NCBI RefSeq assembly: GCF_003205575.1
Contig: NZ_PYBW01000025.1
Location: forward strand, 1 to 64,000
Direction of reading: 5' to 3'
DNA: 64,000 bases
Source of the DNA: Streptomyces tateyamensis
GTDB lineage: Bacteria > Actinomycetota > Actinomycetes > Streptomycetales > Streptomycetaceae
Shown: positions 18,962 through 27,783 of the stretch, one piece after another
Position numbering within the stretch: the stretch's first letter is position 1
How the letters are laid out: every line of letters begins with the position of its first letter
The notes under the pieces: generated by a model
Databases searched by the model: none
Seen by the model: the letters and a program-made list of their open reading frames with translations, nothing else
What the model was told of the DNA's origin: nothing
Translations under genes and position numbers: made by a program

Positions 18962-20245
18962 ATGCCGGACTCCCCCGCCACCGCCCTGCCGCCCGCCGCT
19001 GCCGCCGCCGCACCCGCGGCCGACGCCGTCTCCACCGCCGCCAAGGTCGGCCTGCTGCTCACCCTGGTGCTCGGCTCGCTGAGCGCGCTGGCCCCGCTCT
19101 CGATGGACATGTACCTCCCGGCGCTGCCCCGGATCACCGACGGCCTGCACACCCGCGACGCACTGGTCCAGCTGACCCTGACGTCGTGTCTGGTCGGCCT
19201 GGCGCTGGGCCAGTTGGTGGCCGGTCCGCTGAGCGACGCGCTGGGCCGGCGCCGCCCGCTGCTGGTGGGCCTGGGCCTGTACGTGGCGGCCACGGCGCTG
19301 TGCGCGGTGGCGCCCGACGTGCGGGTGCTGCTGGCCTGCCGGCTGGTGCAGGGCCTGTCCGGGGCGGCCGGGATCGTGATCTCCCGGGCGGTGGTGCGCG
19401 ACCTGTTCGACGGACTGGCGGCCGCCCGGTTCGCCGCAACCCTGATGCTGGTCTCCGGCTCGGCGCCGCTGCTGGCCCCGATCCTGGGCGGACAGGTGCT
19501 GCGGTTCACCGACTGGCGCGGGGTGTTCGGGGTGCTGGCGGTGCTCGGCGCCGTGATCTTCGTCACCGCGGTGCTGCTGGTGCGCGAGACGCTGCCCGCC
19601 GAGCGGCGGCGCACCGGCGGGCTGCCGGACACCGTGCGCACGGTGCGGGCCCTGCTGGCCGACCGGCTGTTCAGCGCCTACCTGCTGACCGTCTCCTGCG
19701 GCTTCGGCGCGCTGTTCGCCTTCATCGCCGGCTCGCCCTACGTGGTGCAGGAGGTGTTCCACGGCTCGGCGCAGCGCTACAGCCTGATCTTCGCGCTGGT
19801 CGAGCTCGGACTGGTGGGCCTGTCCCAGCTGACCGGGCGGCTGCTGCTGGGACGCTTCTCCTCGCACGGGATCCAGCTGGCCGGGGTGCTGCTGCTGACG
19901 GCCGGCGGGCTGTCGCTGGTGCTGATGTGCACGGTGTGGCACGCCGGGCTGGCCGCGATCACCGCGGGCCTGTTCACCATGGCCGCCGGGCTGGGTGTCG
20001 CGGCCCCGCCGAGCTCGGCGCTGGCACTGCAGCGGGCCCCGCACGCGGCCGGCACCGCCTCCGCCCTGCTGGGCACCTGCCAGTTCCTGACCGGGGCGCT
20101 GGCCCCGGCCCTGGTGGGCCTGGGCGGACACGCCAGCGCGCTGCCGATGGCGCTGGTGATCCTGGGCGCCGGGCTGGCGGCACTGCTCTGCTTCGTGGCC
20201 CTGGCCCGCCCCTGGACCAAGGTGCCCGACCTGTTGCGCGCCTGA
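18962..20245 (+). CDS. Bcr/CflA-family MFS multidrug exporter
   Basis: 427 aa from the ATG at 18962; the longer open frame to its left is antisense to the LLM gene. Twelve membrane helices; the first contains SALAPLSMDMYLPALP, the signature of the Bcr/CflA drug-resistance subfamily, followed by the MFS loop motif GPLSDALGRRRPLL (about residues 88-101). Homologues export bicyclomycin, chloramphenicol or sulfonamides by proton antiport. A possible -10 (TACCGT) lies 6 nt before the ATG and no ribosome-binding site is seen, so it may be leaderless. Confidence 0.92.
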   Translation: MPDSPATALPPAAAAAAPAADAVSTAAKVGLLLTLVLGSLSALAPLSMDMYLPALPRITDGLHTRDALVQLTLTSCLVGLALGQLVAGPLSDALGRRRPLLVGLGLYVAATALCAVAPDVRVLLACRLVQGLSGAAGIVISRAVVRDLFDGLAAARFAATLMLVSGSAPLLAPILGGQVLRFTDWRGVFGVLAVLGAVIFVTAVLLVRETLPAERRRTGGLPDTVRTVRALLADRLFSAYLLTVSCGFGALFAFIAGSPYVVQEVFHGSAQRYSLIFALVELGLVGLSQLTGRLLLGRFSSHGIQLAGVLLLTAGGLSLVLMCTVWHAGLAAITAGLFTMAAGLGVAAPPSSALALQRAPHAAGTASALLGTCQFLTGALAPALVGLGGHASALPMALVILGAGLAALLCFVALARPWTKVPDLLRA

Positions 20246-20446
20246 GCGCGCGGGCCTCGGCGCGCGCCCGACCTGACGGAGGGTCTACTGCCGTTCCCCG
20301 CCATCGGGACTGCGCTGCGTAGTGGCGGGATCACGCCAGCGCCGGTTCTCGCCAGCGTGTCCCCCTCGCCCGGCGCGGGTTGTTTCGGGCACTCTTTTCT
20401 CCAGTGAACGGCGCCGACCAGCGCCGCACTCCTCAGCAAGGCCAAT

Positions 20447-20461
20447 GGACTGGACCAGTCC
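20447..20461. promoter_or_regulatory. Perfect 15-bp inverted repeat, possible operator
   Basis: GGACTGG-A-CCAGTCC, two 7-bp arms around one base, 12 bp upstream of the hairpin at 20473. It looks like a dimeric repressor site for the gene starting at 20637; the regulator is unknown. Confidence 0.4.
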
Positions 20462-20472
20462 AGGGCGACCCT

Positions 20473-20513
20473 CATGGGCCCCGAAGGCGGACACCCCGCC
20501 CTCGGGGCCCATG
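20473..20513 (+). terminator. Long hairpin (terminator or attenuator)
   Basis: CATGGGCCCCGA pairs perfectly with TCGGGGCCCATG (12 bp), and after one unpaired base on each side GGCGG pairs with CCGCC. It lies 228 bp past the MFS stop and 124 bp before the DedA-like start, so it may end read-through from the left or act in the leader of the right-hand gene. Confidence 0.65.
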
Positions 20514-20636
20514 CCTTTGTCACCGGACCCCGGGTGAAGCCCCAGGGGGCACTTGGCGAAGTCGAAGACGGAGCCGCTAGCGTGGTCGCCGGACCCACCT
20601 GTTCTCCTCCGGGCGGTCCTGAGGGAGTACAGAGTC

Positions 20637-21281
20637 ATGGGAAGTGCGGCGCTGCTGACAGCGGCCGGGTTCTGCGCGCTGGCGGTGCTGGCGGTGCTCG
20701 GCGACGCCTTCCTCCCCTTCCTGCCCAGCGGCACCCTGGTGGTGCTCGCGGTGCTCAAGAGCGAGGGGGTGGCCGGCGCTCCGCTGGTGCTCGCGGCCGC
20801 GGTGGCGCTCGCCTCATTCCTCGGCGACGTGCTGCTGCTCAAGCTGGCCCGGCGCGGCGCACCCTTCCTGCGCCGCCGACTGGCCCGGCGCCCGCACCTG
20901 GCGGCCAGCGTGCGGCGGGTGCAGCACGCGCTGGACGGGCGGACCAGCCGCACCGCCGCCACCGTGGTGATCGTGGCCCGCTTCGTGCCCGGCGGGCGGA
21001 CCGTGCTGGACCTCGCGATGGGCCACCTGCCGCACCAGTCCCGCGCGTTCCTGCGCTGGTCGGCGCTGTCCGCGCTGATCTGGGCGGGCTACATCGTCGC
21101 GCTGGGCTGGCTGGACCTGCACGTGTTCAGCACCGTCTGGCTGAGCCTGGCCGTCTCCAGCCTGGCCGCCACCGCCGTCAGCACCGTGGTGGCCCGGGTG
21201 GCGCGCCGCCACCGCCGCCTGTCGGTGGTCGCGCCGCTGGTGGAGCCGGCCGGCCCCACCCCGCTCGGCGACGCGGCCTGA
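20637..21281 (+). CDS. DedA-like (VTT/SNARE-associated fold) membrane protein
   Basis: 214 aa from the ATG at 20637, preceded by GAGGGAG; an upstream in-frame ATG at 20553 was rejected because it lacks a ribosome-binding site. Helices include a first segment at about 5-40 with the re-entrant-type GDAFLPFLPSGTLVVLAV, and the core motif VARFVPGGRTVLDLAMG (about residues 117-133) that resembles the DedA F-x-R-x(P)-x-x-R motif. DedA proteins move undecaprenyl phosphate or phosphatidyl lipids across the membrane; this divergent member may do likewise. Confidence 0.82.
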   Translation: MGSAALLTAAGFCALAVLAVLGDAFLPFLPSGTLVVLAVLKSEGVAGAPLVLAAAVALASFLGDVLLLKLARRGAPFLRRRLARRPHLAASVRRVQHALDGRTSRTAATVVIVARFVPGGRTVLDLAMGHLPHQSRAFLRWSALSALIWAGYIVALGWLDLHVFSTVWLSLAVSSLAATAVSTVVARVARRHRRLSVVAPLVEPAGPTPLGDAA

Positions 21282-21559
21282 CCGCCGCTCCCCCCGCACC
21301 ACCCCGCCCGGCGACGCGGCCCGGGCTGCGGCTGTGCGCTCCCCGGCGCTTTGTCCCGACCCTGCAACAGAACGGCGTTCTCCGGAGCTGTCACGGGACT
21401 TCACCGCGTCTGCCGGGAAGTGTCCTTCCTGGGTGGTTCCTTGGAGCCGAGCCGACTTCATGACATCCTGATGGACGAATTAACGATCAAATGCCGCAAT
21501 TTGCCCGGCCCCTCCCGGCCACCACCGGGGAGGCCGGGCGCCGACTGGCTGGGGAGACC

Positions 21560-22855
21560 ATGAGCAGCATCTCGCGCAGGAAGGTCCTGGGAGCCGGCGC
21601 CGCCACCGCGGCACTGGGTGCCCTCACCGCATGTGGCAGCTCGGGCAGTAGCCACCAGGACAGCGTGAAGACCGGCGCCAGTTCGCCGGCCACCGACCCG
21701 GGCGGCACCACCGCGGTGCCCTCGCCCTCCGGCAAGGCCACCCCGATCGGTGACGGCTCGACCTCCGACACCGGCCCGCAGCCCAACCAGCCGACCTTCA
21801 GCAAGCTCAAGCCGGGCGAGCGCCCGCCGCAGTTCGTGGTCTTCTCCTGGGACGGCGCCGGCGCCACCGACGACGGCCAGTTCGCCCGCTTCCTGAAGCT
21901 GGCCGAGGAGCACAAGGCCACCTTCACCTTCTTCCTGTCGGGCATCTACTGCCTGCCCGGCAGCAAGAAGGACCTCTACCACCCGCCGCAGCACTCGGTC
22001 GGCGCCTCCGACATCCCGTACCTGTCGGACGGTGCGGTGAAGAACACCATCAAGATGATCAGCCAGGCCTGGCTGCAGGGCCACGAGATCGGCACCCACT
22101 TCAACGGGCACTTCTGCTCGACCCGGCCCGACCACAACGGCGTCAACAAGTGGTCGCCCGAGGACTGGGAGAGCGAGATCCAGCAGGCGGTCGGTTTCGT
22201 CACCCAGTGGCGGACCAACACCGGCTTCACCGACGTGCCGGCCTTCCCGTTCGACTACCGCAAGGAGCTGATCGGCGGCCGGACCCCGTGCCTCGACGGT
22301 CAGAAGGGCCTGCTGCCCACCGCGGCCAAGCTGGGCTGGAAGTACGACGCCAGCTCGCCCGGCGAGAAGCAGACCTGGCCGCAGAAGGTGCAGGACGGCA
22401 AGATCTGGAACTTCCCGCTCCAGTCGATACCGTATCCGGGGCACACCTTCGAGGTGCTGTCGATGGACTACAACATCATGGCCAACCAGTCCAACGGCAA
22501 CCCGAAGGGCGACCCGGGCCAGTTCGGTGCCTGGCGGGACGCCGCGCACCAGAGCTACCTGGCCGGCTTCAACCGGGCCTACAACGGCAACCGGGCGCCG
22601 TTCTTCGTCGGCAACCACTTCGAGCAGTGGAACGGCGGCATCTACATGGACGCCGTCGAGGCCGTGCTCAAGGACATCGCGGGCAAGCCGGAGGTCCAGC
22701 TGGTCTCCTTCCGCCAGCTGGTCCAGTGGCTGGAGCTGCAGGACGAGGCCGTGCTGCGCAAGCTCCGCACGCTGAACGTCGGTCAGGCGCCGAGCGGCGG
22801 CTGGGAGTCCTTCCTGGGCACGCCCGGCGGCAGCGCCTCGCCGTCCGGGCAGTAG
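21560..22855 (+). CDS. Secreted polysaccharide-deacetylase-like lipoprotein
   Basis: 431 aa from the ATG at 21560 with GGGGAG in front. The N-terminus combines a twin-arginine-like SRRKVLGAG with a lipobox ALTACGS (Cys about residue 28), so it is likely a Tat-exported lipoprotein, followed by a 60-residue Ser/Thr/Pro linker. The catalytic part (from about residue 90) begins QFVVFSWDGAGATDDG and contains GHEIGTHFNGHFC, resembling the metal-binding HxxxH region of NodB-fold deacetylases, although the first Asp motif is atypical (SWDGAG rather than TFDDG). A cell-wall or exopolysaccharide substrate is likely but unproven. Confidence 0.8.
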   Translation: MSSISRRKVLGAGAATAALGALTACGSSGSSHQDSVKTGASSPATDPGGTTAVPSPSGKATPIGDGSTSDTGPQPNQPTFSKLKPGERPPQFVVFSWDGAGATDDGQFARFLKLAEEHKATFTFFLSGIYCLPGSKKDLYHPPQHSVGASDIPYLSDGAVKNTIKMISQAWLQGHEIGTHFNGHFCSTRPDHNGVNKWSPEDWESEIQQAVGFVTQWRTNTGFTDVPAFPFDYRKELIGGRTPCLDGQKGLLPTAAKLGWKYDASSPGEKQTWPQKVQDGKIWNFPLQSIPYPGHTFEVLSMDYNIMANQSNGNPKGDPGQFGAWRDAAHQSYLAGFNRAYNGNRAPFFVGNHFEQWNGGIYMDAVEAVLKDIAGKPEVQLVSFRQLVQWLELQDEAVLRKLRTLNVGQAPSGGWESFLGTPGGSASPSGQ

Positions 22856-22876
22856 GCCGGTGAGCGGCGGGCCGGC

Positions 22877-23749
22877 TCAGCCCGCGCCCGCCGCCGCCAG
22901 CAGGTGCTCGGCCACCGACCTCGCGCCCGCGGCACCCATCAGCACCGAGTAGTGGTTGGTGTCAGGCACCTGACGGTGCGCCGGCTGAACGCCCGCCAGC
23001 CGCGCCTCGTCGTACAGGCCCCGCGGCTCGTCCTGCAACCCGCGCTCGGCCCAGAGCAGTTCGGCCGGGCAGGGCAGCCGGTGCACGGCGGCGGCCGCCT
23101 CCTGGTCCAGCAGCACCTCGGCGCCGTCGGCCTCGACCGCGGCCCGCACGCAGGCCGAGCGCAACCGCGGTGCGCTGCCCGCCAGATCGCGCTCCAGGTA
23201 GGGCAGCACGGTCGACCGGTCCAGGCTCGGCCACGCCGGGTGACGCTGCCAGAAGTCCAGGTAGCCGGCGAAGTCGGGGAAGGTCATCGACAGCCGGTCC
23301 AGCGCCGGGCCGAGCACGGCGGCCAGCGCCTGGTCCGATCCCGCCCCGGGCGGCAGCGGGAAGCTCACCCCGCCGTCCACCAGCAGCAGGCGGCTCACCA
23401 GCGCCGGGTGGCGCACCGCGGTCAGCGCGGCCACCCAGGCGCCCATCGAGTGGCCGGCCAGCAGCACCGGCCCCTCAGCCATCGCGCCCAGCAGCAGCGC
23501 CGCGTCCTCGGCGTGGCGGGCCAGCCCGTACGGCCCGGGCAGCACGGCACTGCGGGCCCGGCCCCGCAGGTCGGGGGCGACCAGGGTGACCCGGCCGGCC
23601 AGCTCGCGGGCCACCGCGCCCCAGGCCAGCGCGTTGGCGGTGATCCCGTGCAGCGCCACCACGGTGGGCGCGCCGGCCTCCAGGGCCGGCCAGCGCAGCG
23701 CGGCCAGCGCCCCGCCCGGCACCGCGACCGTGAACTCCTCGACACCCAT
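22877..23749 (-). CDS. Alpha/beta hydrolase
   Basis: 290 aa. The fold starts with VVALHGITANALAWG (oxyanion loop HG, about residues 34-36) and has the nucleophile elbow GHSMG (about 99-103), an acid region at PAELLWAERGLQDE and the catalytic His near DTNHYSVLMG. Active-site geometry is complete, so it should be an active esterase, lipase or epoxide-hydrolase-like enzyme; the substrate is unknown. It converges on the deacetylase-like gene with 21 bp between stops. Confidence 0.88.
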   Translation of the reverse strand: MGVEEFTVAVPGGALAALRWPALEAGAPTVVALHGITANALAWGAVARELAGRVTLVAPDLRGRARSAVLPGPYGLARHAEDAALLLGAMAEGPVLLAGHSMGAWVAALTAVRHPALVSRLLLVDGGVSFPLPPGAGSDQALAAVLGPALDRLSMTFPDFAGYLDFWQRHPAWPSLDRSTVLPYLERDLAGSAPRLRSACVRAAVEADGAEVLLDQEAAAAVHRLPCPAELLWAERGLQDEPRGLYDEARLAGVQPAHRQVPDTNHYSVLMGAAGARSVAEHLLAAAGAG

Positions 23750-23864
23750 CGGCGGGCACCCTCCCTCTCGCAGTGCCCGTACCGTACGGCCGCACCCCGA
23801 CCGCCCACCATGGTGGCGCGCACCCCCGGCGGCCGCCGCCCCATGGCGGCGGCCACCATGCCGG

Positions 23865-24584
23865 TCAGCCCTTGAGGTTGGGGATCGCCCAGTCGATCGG
23901 CGGCCGACCGAAGCCCTCGAGCGCCGCGTTGATCTGCGAGAACGGCTTGGAGCCCAGGAACAGCTTGGCGGACAGCGGCGAGGGGTGGGCGCCCTGCACC
24001 ACCACGTGGCGGCTGGTGTCGATCAGCGGCAGCTTCTTCTTCGCGTACCCGCCCCAGAGCACGAAGACGCAGGGCTCCTCACGGGCGTCGACCGCCTTGA
24101 TCACCGCGTCGGTGAACTTCTCCCAGCCCTTGCCCTTGTGCGAGTTGGCCTCGTGCGCGCGCACCGTGAGCACCGCGTTGAGCAGCAGTACGCCCTGCTC
24201 GGCCCACGGCATCAGGTAGCCGTTGTCCGGCACCGGCACGCCGAGGTCACTGGCCAGCTCCTTGTAGATGTTGCGCAGCGAGGGCGGGATCCTGGTGCCC
24301 GGCAGCACCGAGAAGCTCATCCCGTGCGCCTGGCCGTCGTCGTGGTAAGGGTCCTGACCGAGCACCAGCACCCGCACGTCCTGGTAGGCGGTGGCGGACA
24401 GCGCGGAGAACACCTGGCCGCGCGGCGGGAACACCTGGTGCTCGGCCCGCTGGGCGGCGACGAAGGCCGCCAGCTCGGCGAAGTACGGCTGCTGCGTCTC
24501 CCCCGCGAGCACCTCGCGCCAGGACCCGGGCAGCTCGAACTCGTTCTCCAGCACTGCTGCTTCCTGCTCAGCGACCTCGGTCAC
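23865..24584 (-). CDS. ung: Uracil-DNA glycosylase, family 1
   Basis: 239 aa with a GTG start behind GAGGAAGG. The water-activating loop GQDPYH, the Ser/Pro-rich uracil-specificity region and the DNA-intercalation loop HPSPLS are all present in the expected order. The enzyme removes uracil from DNA after cytosine deamination and starts base-excision repair, a task of weight in a high-GC genome. Length is normal for the family. Confidence 0.97.
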   Translation of the reverse strand: MTEVAEQEAAVLENEFELPGSWREVLAGETQQPYFAELAAFVAAQRAEHQVFPPRGQVFSALSATAYQDVRVLVLGQDPYHDDGQAHGMSFSVLPGTRIPPSLRNIYKELASDLGVPVPDNGYLMPWAEQGVLLLNAVLTVRAHEANSHKGKGWEKFTDAVIKAVDAREEPCVFVLWGGYAKKKLPLIDTSRHVVVQGAHPSPLSAKLFLGSKPFSQINAALEGFGRPPIDWAIPNLKG

Positions 24585-24648
24585 CGCACCGACCTTCCTC
24601 GACTCCGGCTCGTACTCCCCGCACGCTACACAGCCGGGCCGACAACGC

Positions 24649-25764
24649 CTATTCGCTCATCGCGAGGATCCGGGCCAGGCCCATCCGCTTGACCCGGACC
24701 TCCTCCACCACGACCATCAGCACCAGCACCACGGTCAGCACCCCGAGCGCGCCCAGGGCCGGCAGCTGCCGCAGCACCGGCGGCAGCGCCAGCACCAGCA
24801 GCGCGGCCAGCACCCGGGCGTGCGCCAGCGAGCGGAACATGATCCACCGGGTGTACCCGAAGGTGGCCAGGTAGACCGCGCACCCGCCGCACAGCAGTTC
24901 CAGGGTGTGCCAGCTCAGCTGCCCGGTGGGCTCCGCCACCGTGCTGTGGAAGCCCGCGGCCACCGCGATCACCGCGGCCACCAGCACCAGGTGCGCGTAG
25001 GAGAAGACCCGCCGCACCAGGTCGCGCTGCACCTGGGCGACCGTCACCGCGTAGCGCATCGCCTCGTTCGCGTGCACGAAGTAGATCCACCAGAGCGCGC
25101 AGGAGATGGTGAACGCGACGGCCACGGTGGCCAGTTCGATGTTGCTGAGGGTGCGTCCGGCGGCCACCGGGGAGCCGGTGGCGACGATCGACTCGCCGAC
25201 CGCGACCAGCATCAGCAGGCCGAACCGCTCCGGCAGGTGGCCCGGGTGATAGCGCACCTCCGCCAGCCGGCGGCGCAGCACGGTCGGCCCGGCCAGGTCG
25301 ATCAGCGCGGCCACCGCCCACAGCAGCAGCCGCGCGTTGCCGTGCAGCAGCGCGCCGCCCACCAGCAGCGGCCCGCTGATCGCCACCCCGATCCCGTACG
25401 GCCCGCGCCAGGTGCCGGGCACCTGGACGATCAGCGCGAACAGCACCAGCCGGGCCGCCCAGTAGGAGAGCCCGAACAGCAGCCCGCGCTCGCCGTAGGC
25501 GTCCGGGATGGCCATCGCCATCCCCATCCCGGCCAGGCCCACGCCGAGTATCCCCAGCCGGTCCCGGGCGTTGTCCACGTCGCGCACGTTGGCCTGCACG
25601 GTGGTGCCGACCCAGCACCAGTAGACCGGGACCAGGACCACCATGGCGCGCGGCAGGGTGCCCTGCTGGAGCAGGCTGGAGACCTGCGTGATGGCGAAGA
25701 CGAAGACCAGGTCGAAGTAGCACTCCGCCCAGGTGACCCGCTTCTCCTCGATGATCTCCGACAC
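24649..25764 (-). CDS. LtrA-family membrane protein, copy 2
   Basis: 371 aa; GTG start with GGGGAGGGG in front. The first lines read RVTWAECYFDLVFVFAITQVS, the LtrA signature, followed by about ten helices and RFGLLMLVAVGESIVATGSPV, matching the conserved second motif. It differs strongly from the copy at 1413-2609, so it is an old paralogue rather than a recent duplicate. Its role is unknown. Confidence 0.88.
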   Translation of the reverse strand: MSEIIEEKRVTWAECYFDLVFVFAITQVSSLLQQGTLPRAMVVLVPVYWCWVGTTVQANVRDVDNARDRLGILGVGLAGMGMAMAIPDAYGERGLLFGLSYWAARLVLFALIVQVPGTWRGPYGIGVAISGPLLVGGALLHGNARLLLWAVAALIDLAGPTVLRRRLAEVRYHPGHLPERFGLLMLVAVGESIVATGSPVAAGRTLSNIELATVAVAFTISCALWWIYFVHANEAMRYAVTVAQVQRDLVRRVFSYAHLVLVAAVIAVAAGFHSTVAEPTGQLSWHTLELLCGGCAVYLATFGYTRWIMFRSLAHARVLAALLVLALPPVLRQLPALGALGVLTVVLVLMVVVEEVRVKRMGLARILAMSE

Positions 25765-25807
25765 CTGCTGCCCCTCCCCAGAAGCGTGGTACGTCAGACC
25801 GGGTCGG

Positions 25808-26587
25808 TCAGATCAGCTCGATCAGGTCGGCCACCGACTTGACCACCCGCCCGGGCCGGTACGGGAAGCGCTCCACGTCGGCGGCGGCGGTCAGCCCGGT
25901 GAGCACCAGCACGGTCTCCATGCCGGCCTCCATGCCCGCCACGATGTCGGTGTCCATCCGGTCGCCGATCATCACCGCGGTCTCCGAGTGGGCCCCGGCG
26001 GTGTTCAGCGCCTCACGCATCATCAGCGGGTTGGGCTTGCCGACGAAGTACGGCTCCACCCCGGTGGCCTTGGTGATCAGCGCGGCCACCGAGCCGGTGG
26101 CCGGCAGCACGCCCTCGGCGGAGGGGCCGGTCTCGTCCGGGTTGGTGCAGATGAACCGGGCGCCCGCGTTGATCAGCCGGATCGCCTTGGTCAGCGCCTC
26201 GAAGCTGTAGGTGCGGGTCTCGCCGAGCACCACGTAGTCGGGGTTGTTGTCGGTCAGCACGTAACCGGCCTGGTACAGCGCGGTGGTCAGGCCCGCCTCG
26301 CCGATCACGTAGGCGGTGCCGCCCGGCCGCTGGCCCTTGAGGAACTTCGCGGTGGCCAGCGCCGAGGTCCAGATGCACTCCTCCGGCACCTCCAGGCCCA
26401 TCCCGGCCAGCCGGGCGGCCAGGTCGCGCGGAGTGTAGATGGAGTTGTTGGTCAGCACCAGGAACGGCTTGCCCGACTCGCGCAGCCGCCGGATGAACTC
26501 TTCCGCTCCCGGGATCGGGGTGCCCTCGTGGATGAGGACCCCGTCCATGTCGGTCAGCCAGGACTCGATGGGCTTGCGCTCTACCAC
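25808..26587 (-). CDS. HAD-IIA (NagD-like) phosphatase
   Basis: 259 aa, GTG start behind GGAGAG. HAD motif I is DMDGV (Asp nucleophile about residue 13), motif II is VLTNN(S), motif III uses the Lys in VGKPNPLMM, and motif IV is [10 protein letters not shown]. The cap between motifs II and III is of the C2A type. NagD-like enzymes dephosphorylate nucleotides or sugar phosphates such as UMP or glycerol phosphates. It lies 43 bp after the LtrA start on the same strand. Confidence 0.9.
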   Translation of the reverse strand: MVERKPIESWLTDMDGVLIHEGTPIPGAEEFIRRLRESGKPFLVLTNNSIYTPRDLAARLAGMGLEVPEECIWTSALATAKFLKGQRPGGTAYVIGEAGLTTALYQAGYVLTDNNPDYVVLGETRTYSFEALTKAIRLINAGARFICTNPDETGPSAEGVLPATGSVAALITKATGVEPYFVGKPNPLMMREALNTAGAHSETAVMIGDRMDTDIVAGMEAGMETVLVLTGLTAAADVERFPYRPGRVVKSVADLIELI

Positions 26588-26711
26588 GGCAGTTCTCTCC
26601 TGAAATCTTGCGGTTTACCGGCTGCCCCGACGGCCTCAGCCTAATCGCCCCGTCCAGCCCCCGGCAGCGACGTCCCGGCCTGTGGACGGCCGGTGTGGTT
26701 CCGTTGACGGC

Positions 26712-27776
26712 ATGACGACCGCTCCGCACACCCCGTACCGGGTGGCCCTGATCGGCTACGGCCTGGCCGGCGCCGCCTTCCACGCCCCGTTGATCGCCAC
26801 CACCTCCGGACTGCGGCTGGCCGCCGTGGTGACCGCCAGTCCCGAGCGCCGGGCCAGACTGGCCGTCGAGCACCCAGAGGCGCAGGTCCTGGACTCGCCC
26901 GAGCAGGTCTTCGACCGGGCCGAGGAGTACGACCTGGTGGTGATCGCCACCCCCAACCGCACCCACCTGCCGCTGGCCCGCGCCGCGCTGACGGCGGGTC
27001 TGGCCACCGTGGTGGACAAGCCGCTGGCGGTCTCGGCGCAGGAGGCCGAGGCGCTGTGCGGACTGGCCGAGATCCGCGGCACGCTGCTGACGGTGTTCCA
27101 GAACCGGCGCTGGGACGGCGACTTCCTGACCGCCCGCCGCCTGGTCGAGCAGGGGGAGCTGGGCCGGGTGCACCGCTTCGAGTCGCGGTTCGAGCGGTTC
27201 CGGCCCAAGCCCAAGGCCGGCTGGCGGGAGCTGGCCGACCCGGCCGAGGCCGGCGGCACCCTCTACGACCTGGGCAGCCACCTGGTGGACCAGGCGCTGA
27301 CCCTGTTCGGCCCCGCGCTGTCGGTCTACGCCGAGATCGACGTGCGCCGCGACGGCGCGGTGGTGGACGACGACGCGTTCCTCGCCCTGACCCACGCCGG
27401 CGGCCTGCGCTCGCACCTGTGGACCAGCGCGCTGACCCCGCTGCTCGGCCCGCGGCTGCGGCTGCTCGGAGACCGCGCGGGCTACGTCACGTTCGGCATG
27501 GATCCGCAGGAGGCCGACCTGCGGGCCGGCCGCCGCCCCGGCGACGGCCGGCCGTGGGGCGCGGCCGCCGGCCCCGGCATGCTCGGCACCGACGAGGCCG
27601 CCGCAGCGCTGCCCACCGACCCCGGCGACTACCCGGCCTTCTACGCCGCCCTGGTCCGCGCGCTGGCCACCGGCACCCCGCCGCCGGTCGACCCGTACGA
27701 CGCGGTGCGCACCCTGCGGGTGCTGGAGGCCGCCCGGCACTCCGCGGCCACCGGGCAGGCCGTCCGGCTGGACTGA
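26712..27776 (+). CDS. Gfo/Idh/MocA-family oxidoreductase
   Basis: 354 aa from the ATG at 26712. The N-terminal Rossmann fold has ALIGYGLAGAAFHAP, the cofactor loop VVIATPNRTH and the catalytic-site motif VDKPLAV (Lys of EKP type). The C-terminal half has the family's open-faced sheet with GGTLYDLGSHLVDQAL, where His is usually catalytic. These enzymes oxidise or reduce sugars, inositols or related alcohols with NAD(P). Substrate unknown. It stands alone and converges on adenosine deaminase (7 bp between stops). Confidence 0.92.
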   Translation: MTTAPHTPYRVALIGYGLAGAAFHAPLIATTSGLRLAAVVTASPERRARLAVEHPEAQVLDSPEQVFDRAEEYDLVVIATPNRTHLPLARAALTAGLATVVDKPLAVSAQEAEALCGLAEIRGTLLTVFQNRRWDGDFLTARRLVEQGELGRVHRFESRFERFRPKPKAGWRELADPAEAGGTLYDLGSHLVDQALTLFGPALSVYAEIDVRRDGAVVDDDAFLALTHAGGLRSHLWTSALTPLLGPRLRLLGDRAGYVTFGMDPQEADLRAGRRPGDGRPWGAAAGPGMLGTDEAAAALPTDPGDYPAFYAALVRALATGTPPPVDPYDAVRTLRVLEAARHSAATGQAVRLD

Positions 27777-27783
27777 CGCTACG

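Larger units (their letters stand above)
20246..20636. other. Intergenic region with operator-like repeat and long hairpin
   Basis: 391 bp between the MFS exporter and the DedA-like gene. No coding signal. Its main content is an inverted repeat at 20447-20461 and a long hairpin at 20473-20513, listed separately. Confidence 0.6.
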
